DNA from: Chitinophagales bacterium
GTDB lineage: Bacteria > Bacteroidota > Bacteroidia > Chitinophagales > Chitinophagaceae
Direction: 5' to 3'
DNA length: 6,006 nt
NCBI GenBank assembly: GCA_015654495.1
Contig: JAATGW010000448.1
Coordinates: 1-6,006 of the forward strand
Below the pieces are notes generated by a model that saw nothing but the letters and a program-made list of their open reading frames with translations, ran no database searches and was not told where the DNA came from. The position numbers were made by a program, and so were the translations under genes. This document shows positions 1 through 6,006 of this stretch, piece by piece (position 1 is the first letter of the stretch; every line of letters starts with the position of its first letter).

Positions 1-1
1 A

Positions 2-1987
2 AAAGTTTCCAATAAAATTGATCATGCTTCTTCAGTTGTGCTTTCTGAAGCGGCCGCAAAAAAATATTTCGGCCAAGAAGACCCGATCGGGAAGACATTA
101 CAATTTTATTCAGCAGAAAGTTTTCGGATGCCTATGACCGTTATTGGCATCCTGAAGGATCCGCCACTTAATTCCACCATCAATTTTGAGGTAATGACTG
201 ATCTGTCCAATTTCCGCCGGCCCGATGGTTCAATACTTACTAATAAAGACTGGGGGTATTTTACTGATGCATCCTTTATAAAAGTAACGGATCCTGCCGC
301 AGCAGTTAGAATGAACAAAGAGCTATCGAAATATATAGCTCATCAGAATGAGGTGCGGAAAGATTTCAAATTAGAATCATTAGTGGTTATGCCGATGACA
401 AAACTGGCACAGATGAGCAATCAGGCATTGGAAAATAATTCATTGTTAGAACCGCCGGATGATGCAGCGGCAATTGGTCCGCTGGTACTTGCCATTCTGA
501 TTTTATTGTCTGCCTGCCTCAACTTTGCCAATACAACTGTTGCACGTTCCAATAAGCGACTGAAAGAAATGGGTATCCGCAAAGTAATGGGCGGAACCAA
601 AGCAGGAATTATTCAGCAGCAATTGTTTGAATGTGCTTTCATCGTGTTGGTCGGCATTCTGCTGTCTGTTATCTTTAATAATTGGTGGTTGCCGGAATTC
701 AATGCAATGTTTTTTCTGAATATTCAGGCCAATTACCTGTCCGATGCTACCCTCCAGTTCACTATTCTGGCAGTATTGGCAGCCGTTACATTGGTGGCAG
801 GCATGTATCCGGCATTTTATGTGAGCAGGTATAATCCAACAGAAATTTTCCGCGGATCTGTCAAATTCGGCGGCAACAACCTGTTCTCGCGTATCCTCCT
901 GGGCCTGCAGATCATTATTGCATTTATCACTGTAATAGCGAGCGCGGGGTTTTATAGAAATGCTTTGTTTCAACGCGACTACGATTATGGTTATGCAAAA
1001 AACAACCTCTTCGGGATCTCACTTTCTGATTCCTCTCAGTTTCATGCACTGCACAATGAAATCGCTCTTCTTCCGGGTATTGAATTAATGAGCGGAACAC
1101 GTCACCATATCGGTTTTCAATACAGGAATCTCACTTCAGAAGCAAAGAATATCAAAAAGCAGACTGTGTTTATGTCGGTAGGACCGGACTATATAAAAAC
1201 GATGCAGTTGAAACTAGCTTCAGGCAGGCTCTTTAATCCTGAAGGCGAAGCAGATTACAATAAGGCAATTCTGGTTACTGAAAAAATGGCTTTTCAGTTT
1301 GGCTGGAACAATGAAGAAGTATTGGGTAAATCAATTCAGATTGACACCACCAGATACACTGTGCTTGGCGTGCTTAAAGATTTCCACGCTAATAGTTTAT
1401 TCGATCCTGTTGAACCTGTTGCACTCAACCTGGTGAAGCCTGAGAAATTCACTGATCTGATTATCCGTTCAAAACAGGGCTCAATGCTCTCAGCTTTTGA
1501 TCAGACAAAAGCCATCTGGAAAAAATTATTTCCGATGAAACCATTCAACGGATATTTCCAGGACGAAGTGAGTGCTCAAACTACAAGGGTAAATGAAAGT
1601 GTCACAACTATATTTTTCTGGTTTGCACTGATATCAATGCTTTTAACTGCTACCGGTTTTTTTGCTTTGATTTCACTTACCCTTCTGAAAAAAATGCGCG
1701 AGATAGCGATAAGGAAAGTGGTTGGCGCATCGCTCAAAGATATTGTGGTCATTATGAACAAAGGCTATTTCTGGGTTTTTCTGGCTGCATCAGCGATTGG
1801 TTGTTTTTCCGGAGTGGCGCTCACAAGGTTATTAATGGATTCCATTTTCAGAATTAATAGCGGGGTGAGTATAACAACCGTTTGGCTTTCGTTTTTTGTT
1901 GTACTGATCATCGTCATGTTAACGGTAGCATTGAAAGTAAGAGAAGCAGTGATTACGAAACCAGTAGATGTACTTAAAAGTGAGTAA
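2..1987 (+). CDS. FtsX/MacB-type ABC transporter permease A, 5'-truncated by the window edge
   Basis: Inner-membrane permease subunit of a MacB/LolE-like ABC system, which families of this kind use to drive extracytoplasmic export or lipoprotein/envelope work with a separate ATPase; the substrate is unknown. The frame is open to the left edge (K-V-S-N-K before the GTG at 38), so 38 is not the true start. The 661 visible residues begin near the end of the first extracytoplasmic domain (AAKKYFG at about 18-24). Against the two neighbours about 125-135 residues are missing. First FtsX block: helix about 158-181, motif MGIRKVMGG at 190-198, two further helices, and GMYPAF at 267-272. A helix at about 298-318 opens the second half, followed by a second extracytoplasmic domain, a helix ending before MREIAIRKVVGAS (565-577) and two more helices. 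The C-terminus KPVDVLKSE matches the usual NPVKSLR-type ending. The stop TAA overlaps an ATG (TAATG). Family assignment is firm; function is not. Confidence 0.93.
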   Translation, partial: KVSNKIDHASSVVLSEAAAKKYFGQEDPIGKTLQFYSAESFRMPMTVIGILKDPPLNSTINFEVMTDLSNFRRPDGSILTNKDWGYFTDASFIKVTDPAAAVRMNKELSKYIAHQNEVRKDFKLESLVVMPMTKLAQMSNQALENNSLLEPPDDAAAIGPLVLAILILLSACLNFANTTVARSNKRLKEMGIRKVMGGTKAGIIQQQLFECAFIVLVGILLSVIFNNWWLPEFNAMFFLNIQANYLSDATLQFTILAVLAAVTLVAGMYPAFYVSRYNPTEIFRGSVKFGGNNLFSRILLGLQIIIAFITVIASAGFYRNALFQRDYDYGYAKNNLFGISLSDSSQFHALHNEIALLPGIELMSGTRHHIGFQYRNLTSEAKNIKKQTVFMSVGPDYIKTMQLKLASGRLFNPEGEADYNKAILVTEKMAFQFGWNNEEVLGKSIQIDTTRYTVLGVLKDFHANSLFDPVEPVALNLVKPEKFTDLIIRSKQGSMLSAFDQTKAIWKKLFPMKPFNGYFQDEVSAQTTRVNESVTTIFFWFALISMLLTATGFFALISLTLLKKMREIAIRKVVGASLKDIVVIMNKGYFWVFLAASAIGCFSGVALTRLLMDSIFRINSGVSITTVWLSFFVVLIIVMLTVALKVREAVITKPVDVLKSE

Positions 1988-2097
1988 TGAAGTACGAGGG
2001 CCGAAGTACGAAGGTCGAAGTAGGCAAAAGACAAGAGGCAAAAGCAAACAGGAGTCCAACATTCAACCTCCTGAGAACTATGAACTATGAACTGTGA
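1987..2097 (+). other. Possible 36-codon leader ORF overlapping the stop of permease A
   Basis: An ATG at 1987-1989 shares one base with the TAA of permease A (TAATG), a layout that can allow termination-reinitiation. The frame runs through the purine-rich heptamers, giving a basic, low-complexity peptide (MKYEGRSTKVEVGKRQEAKA...), and stops at TGA 2095-2097 inside the RTGAACT array, overlapping a GTG (GTGA). Two 5-codon ORFs (2094-2111, 2108-2125) and a 15-codon ORF (2122-2169) follow, each overlapping the previous stop by four bases. No recognisable domain. It may be purely a product of the repeat and not translated. Confidence 0.2.
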
Positions 2098-2198
2098 ACT
2101 GTGAACTATGAACTGTGAACTATGAACTGGCTGTTCCCTACTGTCTCCCGTCTTCTGTCTACTGTCTAACTAACAACTAAGAACTAAAAACTAAAAAC
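1989..2198. repeat. Intergenic tract of 30 in-phase heptamers (gap 1)
   Basis: The gap between permeases A and B has strict 7-base periodicity over 210 bases. Reading in sevens from 1989 gives successive families without a phase break: GAAGTAC/GAGGGCC/GAAGTAC/GAAGGTC/GAAGTAG; GCAAAAG/ACAAGAG/GCAAAAG/CAAACAG; a less regular stretch 2052-2072; the RTGAACT array; GGCTGTT/CCCTACT; GTCTCCC/GTCTTCT/GTCTACT/GTCTAAC; TAACAAC/TAAGAAC/TAAAAAC/TAAAAAC. The first 70 bases are purine-rich (about 53 of 70) and 2129-2170 is pyrimidine-rich (about 31 of 42). No Bacteroidota-type promoter (TTG...TAnnTTTG), Shine-Dalgarno or U-tract terminator is seen. Comparable heptanucleotide repeats are known as STRR sequences in cyanobacteria; likeness to them is an analogy only. 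Confidence 0.9.
2073..2128. repeat. RTGAACT heptamer array, 8 units
   Basis: Eight consecutive 7-base units: one variant GAGAACT, then ATGAACT, ATGAACT, GTGAACT, GTGAACT, ATGAACT, GTGAACT, ATGAACT. Units differ only at the first base (A/G) apart from the edge copy. It is the most regular part of gap 1, and the same family recurs in gap 2. Each unit carries RTGA, so a possible start codon overlaps a TGA stop. Confidence 0.95.
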
Positions 2199-2203
2199 TT
2201 TAA

Positions 2204-4609
2204 ATGTTTTCCAACTTCCTGAAACTCGCCTGGCGGAACTTATATAAACAAAAAGGGTTTACCGCAATTAATATCATTGGTCTGGCTACCGGTATTTCAT
2301 TTACACTGATAATCGGTGCCTTTGTGTGGAATGAATACCAGGTAAACCGCAGTCTGAAAAATGCAGACAGGCAGTATATCATTATCAGCAAATGGAAGGA
2401 AGCCAATCAGGGTCTCGAGATCACCACATTGGGACCGCTTGCCAGGGAATTGAAGGAAAAATACCCATCGCTGGTTGCTAACTATTACCGCTGGGATGGG
2501 ATTACTTCTAATATATCCCGGGGCGACAAAGTGTTCCGTGAAGGGTTACAGATCTGCGACAGCACCATGTTCAGTATGTATGGTTTCAGACTGAAATATG
2601 GCAATGTAAATACGGTATTTGATGGTACTTATTCAGTTATTATTTCCACTGATATTGCAATCAAATACTTCGGGAAAACTGACGTAGTCGGTGAAACACT
2701 CACAGTGGAAAACTTTTCGGGTGGTAAAAAAGATTTTTCGGTCACGGGTGTAATGGAAGTTCCCGGAAAGAATTCAATAACCAGGATCAACACCAATAAC
2801 AACAACCATATTTTCATTTCGGAAAAAAATCTTGATTTTTTCGGACGTAATATGTCATGGCAAAACCCTTCTATTCCCAGTTATATTGAACTTCAGCCGG
2901 GTGTGAGTCCGGAGGCATTGGACAAACCTATCCAGGAGTTGGTTAAAATAAATGCTCTTCCGTTTATGGCGGAGAATATGCGACCAAAGCTTGCTTCGCT
3001 GAAATATTACTATCTGCAGGCAGATAACGGGCTTGTCAAAAAGATGATCTATGCTTTATCGGGCATTGCATTTTTTATTCTTCTGATGGCGGTGATCAAT
3101 TTTATTAATATGTCTGTGAGTCGTGCCTCCCGCAGAATGCGTGAAATCGGAATCCGTAAAGTGATGGGTGGACTCAAAAAGCAGATAATAATACAATTCC
3201 TTACAGAATCCGTTTTGCTGGTTTTGCTTGCTACAGTTCTTTCCCTTGTCATATATCTCGTTACGGGTGATTTCTTCAGGAAACAACTTCGGATGGAGAT
3301 ACCTGGGCTCAATGAATTTCCCTTGTATTTTACCGGCATCCTTTCCCTGTTCATTATTATGTTGGGCATTGCAGCAGGTTTTTATCCTGCATTTGTGCTT
3401 TCTTCACTTAAGTCGGTTGAATCTCTGAAAGGCAAACTCACTGCTGTGAAAGAAAATGTATGGCTTAGAAAATCCCTGATCGCTATCCAATTTGGAACTG
3501 CAACAATCGTATTCGCCGGTGCAATTATCATCAGTCGCCAGATAAACTATTTTTTTAACAAAGATCTTGGCTATACTAAAGAGTATATAATAAGTGCTGC
3601 TGTTTCGCGTGACTGGACACCGGAAGGAACGCAGAAAATAGAAACGATCCGCCAGCAATTTTCCCGTATGTCGGTTGTGAAATCAGCAACAGTTTCCTAT
3701 GAAATCAATGATGGCAACAGTTCGGGCTCTATACCGGTTTATAAGGAAGGTGGCGACTCAACCTCTGCATTTTCTTCACAAATGCTCATGTGCGATGATT
3801 ATTTCGCATCAACATTTGAAATAAAATTGAAAGCCGGAGAGTTTTTTGGTGAGCCGGGAACGGTTACAGATTCCTCAAAAATTGTGATCAACGAAACACA
3901 GGCAAAAGCCTTTGGGTGGACTCCAAAAGAGGCCATTGGCCAACAGTTACGTATAGGTGGTTTTACCGGATTTACCGCCACGGTGTCAGGGGTAGTGCAG
4001 GATTTTCGTTTTGAATCCATGCAGAAAGCCATTCAGCCGGTTACATTTATGCAACTAAGACTTACCAATATGTACCGGCTGATCAGTTTTAAGATCCAGC
4101 CTGGTTCTGTAGGTAATTCTATTACCGCACTGCAACAGAAATGGAATCAGCTGATGCCAGGAAAGCCTTTTGAATACAAATTCATGGAAGAAAGCCTGAG
4201 CAAATTATACCAGTCTGAACTTCAGCTGAAGCAGGCCTCTCTTATTGCAACCATTTTATCCATGATCATTGTTTTACTTGGTGTTCTTGGACTCATTGCA
4301 CTCAGCCTGCATCGCAGGACTAAGGAAATCGGAATACGGAAAATATTAGGCTCATCTGTTCCCGGAATTATTGGCCTCTTTGTAAGGGAGTTTATGGTTG
4401 TTATTGTTATTTCCGGGCTGGTGGCGGCTCCACTGGCTTATATGATTATGCAACATTGGCTGAATGATTATGTGTATAGAATAGATCTTACTGTAATTCC
4501 TTTTATAACAAGTGTGGCTTTAATTGGATTGGTAACCGGGGCACTTATTGTTTTCCAAACGATGAGAGCAGCAGGTGCGAATCCGGTGAAGAGTTTGCGG
4601 ACGGAGTAA
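2204..4609 (+). CDS. FtsX/MacB-type ABC transporter permease B, complete (801 aa)
   Basis: Full-length member of the two-domain permease family common in Bacteroidota, an inner-membrane partner of an unfused ATPase. N-terminal amphipathic lead FLKLAWRNLYKQKGF, then helix 1 (about 21-43). First extracytoplasmic domain with KNADRQY after helix 1 and IAIKYFG at about 151-157. FtsX block 1: helix about 286-305, motif MREIGIRKVMGG at 312-323, helices about 334-354 and 374-396, GFYPAF at 392-397. Helix about 424-446 starts the second half, followed by a second extracytoplasmic domain, helix about 679-701, motif KEIGIRKILGSS at 707-718, helices about 730-750 and 764-784, and C-terminus NPVKSLRTE. 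Eight helices in total, the usual length for the family. The start is fixed by an in-frame TAA directly before the ATG (TAAATG). There is no Shine-Dalgarno; the leader is A-rich because it consists of TAAAAAC heptamers. Probably co-transcribed with A and C. Substrate unknown. Confidence 0.96.
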   Translation: MFSNFLKLAWRNLYKQKGFTAINIIGLATGISFTLIIGAFVWNEYQVNRSLKNADRQYIIISKWKEANQGLEITTLGPLARELKEKYPSLVANYYRWDGITSNISRGDKVFREGLQICDSTMFSMYGFRLKYGNVNTVFDGTYSVIISTDIAIKYFGKTDVVGETLTVENFSGGKKDFSVTGVMEVPGKNSITRINTNNNNHIFISEKNLDFFGRNMSWQNPSIPSYIELQPGVSPEALDKPIQELVKINALPFMAENMRPKLASLKYYYLQADNGLVKKMIYALSGIAFFILLMAVINFINMSVSRASRRMREIGIRKVMGGLKKQIIIQFLTESVLLVLLATVLSLVIYLVTGDFFRKQLRMEIPGLNEFPLYFTGILSLFIIMLGIAAGFYPAFVLSSLKSVESLKGKLTAVKENVWLRKSLIAIQFGTATIVFAGAIIISRQINYFFNKDLGYTKEYIISAAVSRDWTPEGTQKIETIRQQFSRMSVVKSATVSYEINDGNSSGSIPVYKEGGDSTSAFSSQMLMCDDYFASTFEIKLKAGEFFGEPGTVTDSSKIVINETQAKAFGWTPKEAIGQQLRIGGFTGFTATVSGVVQDFRFESMQKAIQPVTFMQLRLTNMYRLISFKIQPGSVGNSITALQQKWNQLMPGKPFEYKFMEESLSKLYQSELQLKQASLIATILSMIIVLLGVLGLIALSLHRRTKEIGIRKILGSSVPGIIGLFVREFMVVIVISGLVAAPLAYMIMQHWLNDYVYRIDLTVIPFITSVALIGLVTGALIVFQTMRAAGANPVKSLRTE

Positions 4610-4614
4610 ACAGC

Positions 4615-4649
4615 CGTTCAACGTTCAACGTTTAACGTTGAACGTTAAA
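4615..4649. repeat. CGTTNAA heptamer array, 5 units
   Basis: Five tandem 7-base units just after the stop of permease B: CGTTCAA, CGTTCAA, CGTTTAA, CGTTGAA, CGTTAAA. The fifth base takes each of the four values while CGTT and AA are fixed. The family does not occur in gap 1, but it lies in the same 7-base phase as the TGAACTA array that follows. Confidence 0.93.
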
Positions 4650-4650
4650 C
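4616..4650. other. 35-base palindrome / hairpin inside the CGTTNAA array
   Basis: Bases 4616-4631 pair with 4635-4650 across a 3-base loop (TTA): 15 of 16 pairs are Watson-Crick, with one C-A mismatch at 4619/4647, including 12 unbroken pairs next to the loop. It begins seven bases after the TAA of permease B. No run of T follows (CTACTAAAAACTATG), so it is not a standard intrinsic terminator. It could stabilise the 3' end of an upstream transcript, weaken read-through, bind a dimeric protein, or simply result from inverted heptamers. Confidence 0.75.
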
Positions 4651-4656
4651 CTACTA

Positions 4657-4698
4657 AAAACTATGAACTATGAACTATGAACTATGAACTAACAACTA
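4657..4698. repeat. TGAACTA heptamer array, 6 units (gap 2)
   Basis: Units AAAACTA, four exact TGAACTA copies (4664-4691), and ACAACTA. With the preceding CGTTNAA block, one CCTACTA unit (4650-4656) and the terminal AGATCTC (4699-4705), this makes 13 in-phase heptamers, ending on the base before the ATG of permease C. The 15-mer AACTAACAACTAAGA at 4687-4701 is identical to 2168-2182 in gap 1. Confidence 0.93.
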
Positions 4699-4709
4699 AG
4701 ATCTCATGA
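4677..4709 (+). other. Possible 10-codon leader ORF ending in an ATGA overlap with permease C
   Basis: An ATG in the TGAACTA array at 4677 opens the frame MNYELTTKIS, which stops at TGA 4707-4709. That stop overlaps the start of permease C (ATG 4706-4708) as ATGA, the usual layout of translationally coupled bacterial genes. The leader's own ATG overlaps the TGA of a preceding 5-codon ORF (4663-4680). Seen directly in the bases; that it is translated is inference, and there is no ribosome-binding sequence to support it. Confidence 0.3.
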
Positions 4710-6006
4710 TAAGAAATTATTTAAAAATCGCCTTCCGCAACCTCTGGAAACACAAGGCATTTTCTGCAATTAATATCCTGGGTTTATGTGTGGGTATCAC
4801 TGCCAGCTTTTTGATTTTCTTATTTGTAAGTTTCGAGCTGAGTTATGATTCATTTCATTCAAAGGCTGATCGTATTTACCGTGTAGTAGCGGATATTAAA
4901 ACCCCTACCGAAGTAATTAATTCGGGCGGACCAGCCTGGGCTGTAGCGCCAAATGTGAAGCAGGAATTTCCGGAAGTGGAGTCCTTTGTACGTATCGCGG
5001 GAGGCGACGATCTGCTGGTTCGAAAAGGAGATATCAAATTCAAAGAGGAACATGCTCTTTTTGCTGACTCCGCCTTTTTTGATGTTTTTGATTTTAAATT
5101 GCAAAAAGGTGATCCACATAATGTTCTTAAAGAACCTTTCAGTATTGTCTTTTCTGAAACCGCGGCTAAAAAGTATTTTGGTGATAAAGATCCGATCGGG
5201 CAAACGTTGTTAATTGGCAACGACGCAAATGCGGTAAAAGTAACTGGAATAATGAAAGATTTTCCGGAGAATTCCCAGATCAAGGGAGACCTGGTGCTGT
5301 CCATGACTACGCTTACCCGGCAGATTGAACAAAACCTGGATAGCCAGTGGGGTGATTATGGCGCTCAGGCATACCTGTTACTGAAAGCAAATACAAACCC
5401 AAAATCACTCGAAAAGAAATTTCCGGCATTTCTCGAAAAACGCAATGGCACGGAAATGAAAAAAAACCAGATGTATGCCACTCTCTTCCTGGAAAAACTG
5501 AGAGATGTTTACCTGAGATCTACGCGAAACGGAAGTAAATCGGGCAATATCAATAACGTGTACATTTTTTCGGTTGTCGCCGTTTTCATCTTACTTATCG
5601 CTTGCATCAATTTCATAAATCTCGCAACAGCGCGCTCTGCAGAAAGGGCAAAGGAGGTTGGATTGCGAAAAGTGGTAGGTGCAGAAAAATCACAACTTGC
5701 CCGCCAGTTTCTAGGAGAATCAGTAGTACTCACTTTGATAGCTCTTATTTTTTCTATAGGGCTTTGTGTGCCCCTCCTGCCCATGTTCAACCAGCTTGCT
5801 GGCAAGATCATCAGCACCGGAATTTTTAGTGAGCCGGTATATCTTTTGTACATGTTGATCGCAGCTATCCTGATCGGTGTGGTAGCAGGTATCTATCCGG
5901 CGATGGTCCTGTCTTCCTTTACACCGGTTACGGTATTGAAAGGCCGTTTCTCTACAGGCATGAAAGGTATCATGCTGAGAAAAGGGCTTGTAGTTGCACA
6001 GTTTAC
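4706..6006 (+). CDS. FtsX/MacB-type ABC transporter permease C, 3'-truncated by the window edge
   Basis: Third permease of the same family: 433 complete codons with no stop before the right edge. N-terminal lead MIRNYLKIAFRNLWKHKAF and helix 1 (about 20-44), then the family signature SFHSKADRIYRV at about 49-60. Extracytoplasmic MacB_PCD-like domain follows, with ETAAKKYFG at 151-159 and DPIG just after. FtsX block: helix about 286-310, motif AKEVGLRKVVGAE at 315-327, helices about 335-357 and 370-395, GIYPAM at 395-400. It ends at RKGLVVAQF, the start of the mid-protein helix. The second half lies beyond the window; a total near 790-800 residues is expected from gene B. The start is fixed by an in-frame TAA at 4697-4699. 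There is no Shine-Dalgarno. The ATG overlaps a TGA from a heptamer-encoded leader. Likely the same operon as A and B. Substrate and ATPase partner are not visible. Confidence 0.94.
   Translation, partial: MIRNYLKIAFRNLWKHKAFSAINILGLCVGITASFLIFLFVSFELSYDSFHSKADRIYRVVADIKTPTEVINSGGPAWAVAPNVKQEFPEVESFVRIAGGDDLLVRKGDIKFKEEHALFADSAFFDVFDFKLQKGDPHNVLKEPFSIVFSETAAKKYFGDKDPIGQTLLIGNDANAVKVTGIMKDFPENSQIKGDLVLSMTTLTRQIEQNLDSQWGDYGAQAYLLLKANTNPKSLEKKFPAFLEKRNGTEMKKNQMYATLFLEKLRDVYLRSTRNGSKSGNINNVYIFSVVAVFILLIACINFINLATARSAERAKEVGLRKVVGAEKSQLARQFLGESVVLTLIALIFSIGLCVPLLPMFNQLAGKIISTGIFSEPVYLLYMLIAAILIGVVAGIYPAMVLSSFTPVTVLKGRFSTGMKGIMLRKGLVVAQF

Noticed and set aside
503..973. 156-codon reverse-strand ORF inside permease A
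   Set aside because: Lies opposite well-conserved FtsX helices, has a cysteine/histidine/glutamine-rich composition and no domain; a shadow of the real gene.
38..1987. Permease A starting at the GTG at 38
   Set aside because: The frame is open upstream to the window edge, and the protein would begin at the end of the first extracytoplasmic domain, lacking helix 1. The GTG is an internal valine codon.
1765..2034. 89-codon reverse-strand ORF running from gap 1 into the end of permease A
   Set aside because: Mostly antisense to the last FtsX helices; its beginning lies in heptamer repeat sequence and no start context supports it.
2073..2128. CRISPR array
   Set aside because: Units are 7 bases with no spacers; no cas genes in the window.
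1989..2198. Remnant of an insertion sequence or attachment site
   Set aside because: No terminal inverted repeats, transposase remnant or target duplication; the regular 7-base period explains the sequence.
1988..2203. Bacteroidota promoter (TTG - 19 to 21 bases - TAnnTTTG) for permease B
   Set aside because: No TTTG element exists in the gap; likewise none in 4610-4705.
2780..2815. Asparagine-rich stretch (NTNNNNH) in permease B as a repeat expansion
   Set aside because: Only a few AAC/AAT codons at a variable position of the extracytoplasmic domain; not a tandem repeat and easily chance.
4616..4650. Intrinsic transcription terminator
   Set aside because: The hairpin is strong but AT-rich and is not followed by a T run; kept only as a palindrome.
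4876..5304. 142-codon and 114-codon overlapping reverse-strand ORFs in permease C
   Set aside because: Two overlapping antisense frames opposite a clear MacB_PCD-like domain, with no family features and no promoter.

Overview
The window looks like a chromosomal segment of a Bacteroidota bacterium, most plausibly a Chitinophagales/Sphingobacteriales-type environmental lineage. This is inferred from three signs: tandem ~800-residue two-domain FtsX/MacB-type permeases with no ATPase fused to them, no Shine-Dalgarno sequences before the start codons, and AT-leaning codon use. No rRNA, tRNA, transposase, CRISPR array or phage gene is visible.

Layout: three co-directional (+) genes fill almost all of the sequence. 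Gene A (2-1987) is a permease that lacks its N-terminus at the left edge. Gene B (2204-4609) is a complete 801-residue permease. Gene C (4706 to the right edge) is a third permease, cut after 433 codons. All three share the family plan: an N-terminal membrane helix, an extracytoplasmic MacB_PCD-like domain, a three-helix FtsX block carrying a (R/K)EIGIRKVMGG-type motif just after its first helix, then a second copy of that plan. They are divergent paralogues, not recent duplicates. They probably form one transcription unit that works with an ATPase encoded outside the window. The substrate cannot be read from the sequence.

The most unusual content is between the genes. Both gaps (216 and 96 bases) are built almost entirely of 7-base units in unbroken phase. 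In gap 1, thirty consecutive heptamers (1989-2198) run from the stop of A to five bases before the start of B. In gap 2, thirteen heptamers (4615-4705) run up to the base before the start of C. Several unrelated heptamer families follow one another (GAAGTAC-like, GCAAAAG-like, RTGAACT, GTCTACT-like, TAAVAAC; CGTTNAA then TGAACTA), so the 7-base period is kept while the unit sequence changes. The two gaps share the RTGAACT/TGAACTA family and an identical 15-mer next to the downstream gene. The CGTTNAA block also forms a near-perfect 35-base palindrome.

Because the dominant unit contains ATGA (a start and a stop overlapping), the arrays encode chains of very short ORFs joined by 4-base stop/start overlaps. 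In gap 2 the chain ends exactly in an ATGA overlap with the start codon of gene C. In gap 1 it begins with a TAATG overlap on the stop of gene A but ends 34 bases short of gene B. Whether this couples translation or simply follows from the repeat unit is open.
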